From: JAXFQS01 sp034178815
GTDB lineage: Bacteria > Verrucomicrobiota > Kiritimatiellia > RFP12 > DVOR01
Direction of reading: 5' to 3'
Assembly: GCA_034178815.1 (NCBI GenBank)
Contig: JAXFQS010000084.1
Location: 8,095-72,094 of the forward strand
DNA length: 64,000 nucleotides
Both the position numbers and the translations under genes were made by a program. Positions 1 to 7,943 of the stretch are shown one piece after another; within the stretch, counting starts at the first letter, position 1; each line of letters opens with the position of its first letter. The notes beneath the pieces are model-generated. The model worked only from the letters and a program-made list of their open reading frames with translations, searched no databases and was not told where the DNA came from.

Positions 1-882
1 AAGTCGACAACCCTCCGCATGGTGGCCGGGCTCGAAACCATCACCTCCGGCACAATCCACATCGGAGAACGCCTAGTCAACGACCTCCCCCCAAAAGCGC
101 GCGACATCGCGATGGTCTTCCAAAACTACGCGCTCTATCCCCACATGAGCGTGGAAGAAAACATGGCATTCGGACTCAAACTCCGCAAAGTCCCGAAAGA
201 AGAGATTCGCCGCCGCGTCGCCGAAACCGCCGCAGCCCTCGGTCTAGAACCCTACCTCAAACGCCGCCCATCCCAACTCTCCGGCGGCCAGCGCCAACGC
301 GTGGCAGTCGGCCGCGCCATCGTCCGCCAACCAGCCGCATTCCTCTTCGACGAACCCCTCTCGAATCTCGATGCCAAAATGCGCGTAGAAATGCGCGAAG
401 AGATTCACCGCCTACACCGCCGCCTGGGCGCAACCATGCTCTATGTCACCCATGACCAAACCGAGGCAATGACCCTGGCCGACCGCGTCGTCGTGATGAA
501 CTCAGGCGTCATTCTCCAGACCGGAGCACCGTTGGAAGTCTACAACCGACCGGCCAATCTCTTCACCGCAGCCTTCATTGGAACGCCCCCGATGAATCTC
601 GTCCCCGAGGGCGACCGCATCCTTGGGTTCCGTCCCGAAGATGCCCTTTTGACCGCCGAAACAGGCTCATTCGCGCTCCCCGAGGGTGTCGTGGAACTGC
701 TTGAACCAGTGGGCGCGGAAACCATCGCCCATGTGAACCTTCCAGGGTGTTCGAGCCGCATCCAAGTCCGCCTTTCTCCCGATGCACCCATCCGCGAAGG
801 TCAGCACCTGTCGCTCCACATCAAAGCCGGGCGCCGCCACCTGTTCGACGCAGCCACGGGACAAAGAGTTGCCGACCGCTAA
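1..882 (+). CDS. Sugar ABC transporter ATP-binding protein (MalK/UgpC type), 5'-truncated
   Basis: Cytoplasmic ATPase subunit of a CUT1-type carbohydrate importer. The reading frame is already open at base 1 with [12 protein letters not shown], the tail of the Walker A loop, so the true start lies outside the window. The ATG at 19 is an internal Met. Further motifs in order are the Q-loop ([16 protein letters not shown]), the ABC signature LSGGQRQRV, Walker [12 protein letters not shown] and the switch His in [12 protein letters not shown]-terminal TOBE-like regulatory domain follows, with GFRPEDALL. The permease and binding-protein genes are not visible. The family call is firm; the sugar is unknown. 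Confidence 0.93.
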   Translation, partial: KSTTLRMVAGLETITSGTIHIGERLVNDLPPKARDIAMVFQNYALYPHMSVEENMAFGLKLRKVPKEEIRRRVAETAAALGLEPYLKRRPSQLSGGQRQRVAVGRAIVRQPAAFLFDEPLSNLDAKMRVEMREEIHRLHRRLGATMLYVTHDQTEAMTLADRVVVMNSGVILQTGAPLEVYNRPANLFTAAFIGTPPMNLVPEGDRILGFRPEDALLTAETGSFALPEGVVELLEPVGAETIAHVNLPGCSSRIQVRLSPDAPIREGQHLSLHIKAGRRHLFDAATGQRVADR

Positions 883-903
883 CCACCCTTGAAGGCCACC
901 ATT

Positions 904-2481
904 ATGCAGCTCCGCTTCCCGACCGACACGCGCTGGCGTCTACTCCCGCTGGCCCTGATCGTTATCGCCTATGCCTTCTGGCCGGCAATTTCTTTCACAC
1001 TGTGGGTTTTCGGAGATACTTCCGAGGACATGGCCTACGGCTGGGTGATTCCCTTGATTGTCGGGGCCATCGTCTGGAAGCGCCGAGATGCGCTCCGTTG
1101 TGCGGCGGAGAGCCCCAGCCTAGTGGGTACGCTTTCGTGGCTGATTGGGCTTCTGTTCTTCTGGATTGGCAGCCGCGGGAACCAGCAACGCTTTCTGCAG
1201 TTGGCACTGGTGTGGATGGTTTGGGCGATACCGTATGCTTTCTGGGGATGGAGGGTGGCGAAGCTGATGATTTACCCGGCGTGCTACTCGCTTTTGATTA
1301 TTCCTCTAAGTTTTCTGGACGCCATCACCTTTCCGCTCCGTCTGGCGTCTTCTTGGGTATCCGTGGCTCTGCTCAATGGTTTCGGCATCGAGGCGAGACG
1401 GATAGGAACGGCGCTGATTGGAGCGAACTTCCAACTGGATGTGGCGGATCCTTGTAGCGGGATTCGTTCGCTTGTCGTGCTGTTGGCATTGACTGCTGGC
1501 TATGCGGGGATTCACCGCCACTTCCGGTGGTGGACGAAAGCTCTGCTGGTGGCATCTGCATTGCCGCTGGCCTTTCTGGGAAATATCATCCGGTTGACGA
1601 CGACGGCAGTGGCGTGTGCCTGTTTCGGGCAAGAAATCGGGATGTACTATCACGACCAGGCGGGGTATCTGACCTTCCCGTTGGTGATGCTGATTGTCCT
1701 TGTGTTGGTCGACTACTTCTCGAATCGGCAGCCGGCTCCGCCGCTTCAACGGGAGACTCCGATTCCTTCCGCGGGGTGGATTTCGCTACTGCCAATCGGC
1801 GCCATGATGGGCATCTTCGTGACTGGCTCCTGGCTTATCCAAAGGCAGCCGCCGCCCGACTATGAGCCCGATTCCTACATTGCCCAGGCGCTTCCGGATG
1901 TGCCTGGTTTCACCTCCTCGTTCGACTTGCATTGCCAGAATCCGGACTGTCTCTTGTCGACCTCCAGCGACAAGAAAGCGTGCCCTCTCTGCGGCGGGAA
2001 ACTGGAGCGTGTGCCGCTTGCCGAACTGACGATTCTGCCGTCGGACACGCGTTTCCTGAAGCGCAACTACACGGGGGCGGACGGGGTTCCTCTTCGGGTC
2101 AGCGTTTTAGTCTCCGGGCGCTCGCGGATGAGCATCCACCGTCCGGAGATGTGCCTTCCCGGGCAGGGCTACACGATTTCGGACAGCTATGTGGTGGAGA
2201 TACCTCTGGCCGACGGTTCAACGGTCAAGGCCAACTGTGTCACGGCCGCGAGGCTGGGCGAACCTCCGGTTGGACTGCTCTATTGGTTTGAGAATCCGCA
2301 CGGTAGCGCCTACTCGCACTATGAGCGAATTTTCTCGGATATTTGGGCGCGGACGGTGCACAACCGGATGATTCGATGGAGCGCGATTCTGATTATGCGC
2401 GAACGCCCCTACGATGAGGCGGCGCTGGAGCAGACGGCGCAGTTTCTGAGCCTGTGGCGGCCTCGGGTGGTGCGCCGCTGA
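904..2481 (+). CDS. Exosortase with C-terminal EpsI domain
   Basis: Multi-pass membrane transpeptidase predicted to process PEP-CTERM-type sorting signals and attach or export surface proteins. The N-terminal half has many hydrophobic segments and the exosortase triad: Cys184 in ADPCSGIRSL, Arg230 in LGNIIRLTTTA and His250 in YYHDQAGYLTFPL. The C-terminal part (from about residue 325) is EpsI-like (SIHRPEMCLPGQGY), a domain found with exosortases in exopolysaccharide loci. Between them lies a four-Cys zinc-ribbon-like stretch (C344, C349, C360, C363). I chose ATG 904 over an in-frame TTG at 889 because GAAGG sits about 8 bases upstream. The gene starts 21 bases after the ABC ATPase stop. No PEP-CTERM substrate is visible in the window. 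Confidence 0.88.
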   Translation: MQLRFPTDTRWRLLPLALIVIAYAFWPAISFTLWVFGDTSEDMAYGWVIPLIVGAIVWKRRDALRCAAESPSLVGTLSWLIGLLFFWIGSRGNQQRFLQLALVWMVWAIPYAFWGWRVAKLMIYPACYSLLIIPLSFLDAITFPLRLASSWVSVALLNGFGIEARRIGTALIGANFQLDVADPCSGIRSLVVLLALTAGYAGIHRHFRWWTKALLVASALPLAFLGNIIRLTTTAVACACFGQEIGMYYHDQAGYLTFPLVMLIVLVLVDYFSNRQPAPPLQRETPIPSAGWISLLPIGAMMGIFVTGSWLIQRQPPPDYEPDSYIAQALPDVPGFTSSFDLHCQNPDCLLSTSSDKKACPLCGGKLERVPLAELTILPSDTRFLKRNYTGADGVPLRVSVLVSGRSRMSIHRPEMCLPGQGYTISDSYVVEIPLADGSTVKANCVTAARLGEPPVGLLYWFENPHGSAYSHYERIFSDIWARTVHNRMIRWSAILIMRERPYDEAALEQTAQFLSLWRPRVVRR

Positions 2482-3602
2482 TGAACCTTTTCTCGCATCT
2501 CTCCGAAGAGGAGGACAGGGAGTTCCTGTCGCGGCAGATTCTCACCTGCATCGGAAACAAGCGAGCACTTTTGGGGCCGATTGCCGATGCGATAGGGGTT
2601 GTGAGGAAGGCGCTCGGTGGGGGAAAAATGCGTTGCTTCGACCTCTTTTCAGGGAGCGGAATCGTCTCGCGCCTGTTCAAGCAATTCGCCTCGCTCGTGG
2701 TCGCCTGCGATCAGGAACGCTACGCCTCGGTGGTCTCCAGGTGCTACCTTTCCAACCGCCGTGTACTGGCGGAAAAGGAGTTCGCCAACTGCTTCGAAGA
2801 GTGGAAGAACTGGGTCGAGAAGAACCTCGAACCGGGCTTTCTCACGCGCCTCTATGCGCCCGCGAACGATGCCGACATCCAGCCGGGCGAGCGGGCCTTC
2901 TACACCCGGGCGAATGCCGAAATCCTGGATACCGCCCGCCGCGCACTCGACCGCATCGTTCCCCCGCGCTATGCCGACTTGCTGCTGGGGCCGCTCCTTT
3001 CCGAAGCCTCGATCCACGCCAACACTTCCGGCGTGTTCAAGGGCTTCTACAAGAATCGCAAAGGCACCGGAGCGTTCGGCGGCGAAGGTCGAAACGCGCT
3101 CACGCGCATCTGCGGAAAGGTCGTTCTGCAACACCCCGTCCTCTCCCGTTTCGACTGCGACAGCCTCGTCCTAGAAGGCGACGCCAACGCACTCGCCGCG
3201 ACAGCCCCGGAGGTCGATCTGGCCTATGTCGACCCGCCCTACAATCAACACCCCTACGGGTCGAACTACTTTATGCTGAACCTGTTGGCTGACTACCGGG
3301 AGCCGGATGCCGTCAGCCCGGTCAGCGGCATTCCGCGCAACTGGAACCGGTCGGTCTACAACAGCCGAAAGGAGGCCGCACCGGCCTTCTTCAGCCTGCT
3401 GGAAACCATCCGCGCCAAGTACCTGCTCGTCTCCTACAACTCCGAAGGATTCATTCCGCACGCCGAACTGGAAGCCTGCCTGGCGCGGCTCGGGCAAGTC
3501 ACCTCGACCGCCATCTCCTACAACACCTTCCGGGGAAGCCGAAACCTCCGCGCGCGCGCACCGCGCGTCATCGAGTACCTCTTCCTCGTCAAGCGCGCCT
3601 GA
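2481..3602 (+). CDS. D12-class N6-adenine DNA methyltransferase, orphan
   Basis: Predicted Dam-like methyltransferase that transfers a methyl group from S-adenosylmethionine to adenine N6. The SAM-binding motif is DLFSGSGIVSRLF (about residues 55-67). The catalytic DPPY motif appears as YVDPPYNQHPYGSNY. The D12 order, with the FxGxG-like motif before DPPY, matches Dam/DpnM enzymes. The start ATG 2481 overlaps the exosortase stop as TGATG, implying translational coupling. An in-frame upstream start at 2454 would sit inside the exosortase gene. No restriction endonuclease or specificity gene is adjacent. The target sequence cannot be read from the protein. Confidence 0.85.
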   Translation: MNLFSHLSEEEDREFLSRQILTCIGNKRALLGPIADAIGVVRKALGGGKMRCFDLFSGSGIVSRLFKQFASLVVACDQERYASVVSRCYLSNRRVLAEKEFANCFEEWKNWVEKNLEPGFLTRLYAPANDADIQPGERAFYTRANAEILDTARRALDRIVPPRYADLLLGPLLSEASIHANTSGVFKGFYKNRKGTGAFGGEGRNALTRICGKVVLQHPVLSRFDCDSLVLEGDANALAATAPEVDLAYVDPPYNQHPYGSNYFMLNLLADYREPDAVSPVSGIPRNWNRSVYNSRKEAAPAFFSLLETIRAKYLLVSYNSEGFIPHAELEACLARLGQVTSTAISYNTFRGSRNLRARAPRVIEYLFLVKRA

Positions 3603-3630
3603 CGGCGACTAGGCAGGAGTCGCCTGCGTT

Positions 3631-3709
3631 GATACCAACCTTTCGGGCGAAACGATAGCCACCACACATGCCCCAAGGTGCCTATCCGACCGTGTGAAAG
3701 GTTCCCACC
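3631..3709. repeat. Intergenic decamer-word cluster
   Basis: Three variants of one short word lie in the gap between convergent genes: GATACCAACC (3631-3640), GGTGCCTATCC (3677-3687) and GGTTCCCACC (3700-3709). The same degenerate word recurs in most longer gaps of the window. No function is known to me. Confidence 0.55.
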
Positions 3710-3730
3710 TATCCCCCTCCCCTAAAACAG

Positions 3731-3760
3731 AAACGGGAGGTTGCGATAGGCAACCTCCCT
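3731..3760 (-). terminator. Rho-independent terminator of the DUF2723 gene
   Basis: A perfect 10-bp stem (3735-3744 with 3750-3759, GGGAGGTTGC/GCAACCTCCC) carries a 5-base loop. On the minus strand it is followed by a moderately T-rich GTTTCTGTTTTAGG. It lies about 26 bases beyond the DUF2723 stop codon. The stem resembles that of the rnpB terminator. Confidence 0.7.
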
Positions 3761-3785
3761 CAGAGGGACACAGCCTGTCGAACGG

Positions 3786-6700
3786 CTAGAAGTGGCGCGG
3801 CCCCAGCGCCGGGCCAAGCGAACGCTCCTGCTGAAGCAGTTTCAACGCCTCGGGGATACGCTGCCTCAGTTGCGACACCTGGCTCAACCGCTTCAGCGCC
3901 GTCTCGCCGCCAACCTTGAGCGCCTGAAGCAACGCCTGGTGCCCATACTGCACCTGCCCTACTTCGTAGTAGAGAATTGCCAAGTTCCCCCACATCATCC
4001 AGTCATTCGGACAGAGTTTCAGATAGCGGGAATAGATGCTCATCACGGGCTTGTACGCCTGCGCCTGAAGCGCCGCTTGGAGCAGCGTCTGCAATTGTTC
4101 AGGCGAGAGATTGGGATACTTCAACGCCCGATCGATAGCCGTTGCCGCCGCCTCCAAGCGGCGCATTGTCGCCAGCACACGGGCAATCGTGCAAAGATCG
4201 GCAGGCGCCAAATTGGGAATCTTGAGCAGTTGCTCGTAGGCCTGCCCCGCGTGAAGCCCATCGCCCAAGTCATAATAGGCGGAAGCCAGCGTGGCGAGTT
4301 CCTTCGGAGAAATGGTTCCATTGCCCATTTTCGGCGCCAACGCAGCAACAGTCTGGCGCGCCTTGAGCACCCCTTCGAGGTTCGCGCAAAGACCAAGCGA
4401 ACGCGTATTCTTCGGATCTCTGGCGTTGAACTCGCGCAGCACGCGAAGCGCTTCCTCCAGCCGGTTTTGGGGAATCAGCACCTCTTGAACCAGGCGGAAG
4501 TTGGCCTCCGGGCTGACCGGGTAGAGCGCACGCCCCTGCTCGAAAGCAATCTCGCTCTCGCGCCTCATGCCGCGATTGGCATAGAGCCCCGCCAACGCGC
4601 AACGCAACTTCGAGAAAGATTTCTGCGCGACCAAATCGCGACGGAATTTGCGGTCACGGGTCAACCGCCGCAGGTACCAGTCCCAGAAATCCAAGTCGGC
4701 ATTCGCCGTCCTTCTGTCCAGCGGAGTCTCCTTCGCGTTGATCTTCATAATCAGGCCGTGCGGCGAGAGGTAAGGATACATCCACGGAATGACATAACTC
4801 TCTTCGAGATAGAAGTCGTGGCGAGCGATATTCTTCTCCCACATCATACGGCAAAGGATGCCGTTGATTTCCATGACCCCGAGTGCTCCTGAGACTTGAA
4901 CGCGGCCGTTTTCCACCCGCAAATCGGCGTTGGCGGCGCGCTTGCCCTGATTGACCTCTTCGACATAGATTTGGAACGCCTTTGCCGAATCATCCGCCGA
5001 AGGGATCCACATCTGATTGCCGTAAAGATCGCGTTCGACCGACATATAGGTGCCATCGGCGAGGGCATTCTGCGTGATGAGAAAGACATCCGGCCGCACA
5101 TTCGCCGCATAGATCATATAGGTCGGCACGAAACGCCCTGGATCGGTTCCGCCGAAGAAGACGGCATTCGTGGTCATTGCCGGAGGATAGAGCGGATTGG
5201 GCAGAGGTTCTTCGTCGGGGGCGAGTTCTTCACGAATCGCGTCCGCCCCGCGCAACTGGTAATTGCCGAACTGCCAACCATAGTCGTGCCCATTCTGCTC
5301 GGCGGCACTGGCCTTGAAAACCAGATGGTCGTTCATAAAGTTCTCCCATACCGGCACGAGCGGCACCATCAGGGCAAGCACCGTAGCCCCAAGGCACGCC
5401 GGACGGAAGCAACTCGGCAGGTACTTGGCGCACACCTCCGCGCCAACGAAGAGCGCCAGAATCAACCCGTAGCCAATCCAGAGGGAATAGAGACCGTGGG
5501 AGGAGATGAACTTCACCTTCTGGATGAAGTAGTCCTGCAAATCGCCCGTGGGGTTGGCCAAAGCGATGAGCATGACCGACATCACCAGAAAGGCCAACAT
5601 CGTGCCGATGAGCCATTGGCGGCTAAGCGGCGAAAACTCCTGGTGAAGCACGCAGTCGGCATCCGTCTTGCTGCCAGATGGGAGGAAGTTCCAAGCAAGC
5701 AAAAGCGCGCCGAATGTCAATCCAAATCCGAGGAAGATTGAGACAACACTGATGAGAACGGGCAAATGAGTGTGCCATATTGGAGTGTGCCACATTGTCG
5801 GCAGGACAGCCAACAAGATACGCGAAACCAACGCCCCGATTCCCAGCACGATTCCGACAATCGCCAAGCCGCGCGTGATACCCTCGGCGGTCATTCTGTC
5901 ACGCCAGGAATCGCGGGCTATCGAGACCACTTGCGACAGCCCAATGGTCACGAATCCAACGGCGCTGAGCAACACCATCCCGCCCATCAGATACTTGTCG
6001 ATACGCCAAAGCGGCTCGGTCTGGAAGAGTTCTGCTATGAAAACCACCAGGGCGCAGAACAGGAAGAGCACAACGGCGGGCAGCAGCATCCGGATTCGGC
6101 GATTGCGCCAGATGAAGTTCCAGGCGGAGAATGGCAGAATCGCCAACGGCGCGACCAGCAGGGTGAATTGGACGCGCACATCGGTGAAGTAGTCGCCCAG
6201 TTGCTGGAGAAAGCGTTCAGTGAAGATGCTCTGGGCCGAAATCTGCTCGTACTGCCCGCGCGTAATGGCGTGCTTGAAGCCTTCCCAAGTCCGCGGATAG
6301 CCCCAGTTCATCGGGGGATTGCGCAGGTCGGAGACGATTGGCATGTAGGCGTAGAAACTCACGCCCAATTCGCAGAAGAAGATGGTCGCGGCGACCGTTC
6401 TTCCGTTGGGCAGACAAATCAAAGCCAGCCCGAGCAGGAGGAAGTTCCACAACACCGGCCACCAGAACCACCAGGTGCTGGGGTGGGACAGTCCTAGGAG
6501 CGCACCTTTGCGCAACAGCAGGTAGACCGTCAACTGCACAAACGCCACCGCCACCGCGAAGAAGGTGGCGCCTCGGGTCAGCGCGGATGTGACCGTCAGA
6601 TAGACTAGTAGCGCCACGACCACAACACCGACCGAGAGCCAATCCTGTATAGGACCGCGGAACCCTGTCGGTATGGATTGGGTAGGGAGCATTCCTATGA

Positions 6701-7922
6701 CCACCAGCAAAACCAACGCAACTACGCCAAGGGCGACAACAATGGGAACCAGGTCGGAGAAGCGTCTGCCCTGGTTGGAGAGCAATCCGCCGATGGCCGA
6801 CAACCCGATTGCGACCAGAACGAGGAGTCCAATCCAGCAATAGGTCGCCGGCGCAATCAAAGGTGCCCAGTCGAGATGGGCGTCCACGACCGGAGCCGTG
6901 GTCGAGAACCTAGCGGCAAGGGCGACAAGCACCGCGCCGACGATTAGAGGAGCCGCGAGGAGCAACATCTGCCAGTCAAGCGGCCTCTTGGCAAAAGTAT
7001 TGAGGCGCGAATCCGGGCGCGAAACGGCAACCTTGGTCAGAAGCGTCAACGGCACGACAAGGCAGAGGCAGGCAACGCCCGAAACCAGCAGCCCGGCGTG
7101 CGGATAGGCGAAACGCGCCCCTGGTTCAACGAGTGGACGCAGGATGCAAGGGGTCGAACTGGTGGCTCCGGGGAATGCCGTAGGCAGGGCGCCGAGCTGC
7201 AACATCCAGGCCGTCAGAAGGATGGGAATCGCCACCAGAACAAAGTCCCGGAAAAGGCTGGCGTTGCGCATGAAGATGATGAAGGCGAGCGGCACCGCCG
7301 CCAGCAGGAGCACCTGGTAGTTGGTCAGTCCGAGACCAAAAACAAAGGCCAACAGCCAGAGCGTTTTGTCGCGCGGGGCTTTCATCCACTGGTAGGTCAA
7401 GAGAAACACCCACATCAGGAAAAGCGCACCAAGAGAGTAGACCTCGACAATCGTCGACTGAGACCACATCACCGGAGAGAAGGCAAAGGCCAGTGCGCCG
7501 CCAACTCCGCCGGCCCAACTGAACAGCGTGTCAAAAGCGGAAGACTTCTCCTCCTCCCGTCCGTTCCCACCGCGCAAATCGCTGAGCATGTCAGAGCCGG
7601 ATCGCGTGATGAGCATCGCCGTGATGCCAGCCGCCAAAGCGCCCGCAACCGCCGAAGCCAGCGACACGGCGTAGGCCGGCGTAGGCTGGCCTCGGAAAGT
7701 AACCCAGTCGAACAGACGGCAGAAACCCCAACAGATCATCGTCCAGATGGGATAGCCGGGCGGATGGGGAACGCCGAGTGCGTTGGCGGCGGTAGCCAAC
7801 TCGCCCGAATCTTCCAACCCGACAGAGGGCCCCAAGGTGAAGAAGTAGACGAGGAACGCCACGAGTGTGCCGGTCCAGAACGAAGCCCAATCGACGCGGC
7901 GGAAGAAGGAAGTGTTTTGCAT
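3786..7922 (-). CDS. DUF2723 (TMEM260-like) membrane glycosyltransferase with TPR tail
   Basis: Large (1378 aa) polytopic inner-membrane protein. The N-terminus carries the DUF2723 hallmark: an acidic first loop with GLEDSGELATAANALG and then VPHPPGYPIW. That family (PF11028, GT117) includes TMEM260-type protein O-mannosyltransferases that use lipid-linked sugar. Roughly 20 hydrophobic segments fill residues 1-870. A soluble region of about residues 900-1130 follows, then TPR-like helical repeats at about 1150-1370 (for example AILYYEVGQVQYGHQALLQA). The TPR half is absent from the minimal family, so protein-acceptor binding is a reasonable inference. It lies 21 bases downstream of topA and probably shares its transcript. 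Donor and acceptor are unknown. Confidence 0.82.
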   Translation of the reverse strand: MQNTSFFRRVDWASFWTGTLVAFLVYFFTLGPSVGLEDSGELATAANALGVPHPPGYPIWTMICWGFCRLFDWVTFRGQPTPAYAVSLASAVAGALAAGITAMLITRSGSDMLSDLRGGNGREEEKSSAFDTLFSWAGGVGGALAFAFSPVMWSQSTIVEVYSLGALFLMWVFLLTYQWMKAPRDKTLWLLAFVFGLGLTNYQVLLLAAVPLAFIIFMRNASLFRDFVLVAIPILLTAWMLQLGALPTAFPGATSSTPCILRPLVEPGARFAYPHAGLLVSGVACLCLVVPLTLLTKVAVSRPDSRLNTFAKRPLDWQMLLLAAPLIVGAVLVALAARFSTTAPVVDAHLDWAPLIAPATYCWIGLLVLVAIGLSAIGGLLSNQGRRFSDLVPIVVALGVVALVLLVVIGMLPTQSIPTGFRGPIQDWLSVGVVVVALLVYLTVTSALTRGATFFAVAVAFVQLTVYLLLRKGALLGLSHPSTWWFWWPVLWNFLLLGLALICLPNGRTVAATIFFCELGVSFYAYMPIVSDLRNPPMNWGYPRTWEGFKHAITRGQYEQISAQSIFTERFLQQLGDYFTDVRVQFTLLVAPLAILPFSAWNFIWRNRRIRMLLPAVVLFLFCALVVFIAELFQTEPLWRIDKYLMGGMVLLSAVGFVTIGLSQVVSIARDSWRDRMTAEGITRGLAIVGIVLGIGALVSRILLAVLPTMWHTPIWHTHLPVLISVVSIFLGFGLTFGALLLAWNFLPSGSKTDADCVLHQEFSPLSRQWLIGTMLAFLVMSVMLIALANPTGDLQDYFIQKVKFISSHGLYSLWIGYGLILALFVGAEVCAKYLPSCFRPACLGATVLALMVPLVPVWENFMNDHLVFKASAAEQNGHDYGWQFGNYQLRGADAIREELAPDEEPLPNPLYPPAMTTNAVFFGGTDPGRFVPTYMIYAANVRPDVFLITQNALADGTYMSVERDLYGNQMWIPSADDSAKAFQIYVEEVNQGKRAANADLRVENGRVQVSGALGVMEINGILCRMMWEKNIARHDFYLEESYVIPWMYPYLSPHGLIMKINAKETPLDRRTANADLDFWDWYLRRLTRDRKFRRDLVAQKSFSKLRCALAGLYANRGMRRESEIAFEQGRALYPVSPEANFRLVQEVLIPQNRLEEALRVLREFNARDPKNTRSLGLCANLEGVLKARQTVAALAPKMGNGTISPKELATLASAYYDLGDGLHAGQAYEQLLKIPNLAPADLCTIARVLATMRRLEAAATAIDRALKYPNLSPEQLQTLLQAALQAQAYKPVMSIYSRYLKLCPNDWMMWGNLAILYYEVGQVQYGHQALLQALKVGGETALKRLSQVSQLRQRIPEALKLLQQERSLGPALGPRHF

Positions 7923-7943
7923 AACGGTTGCGCCTTGGAAAGG

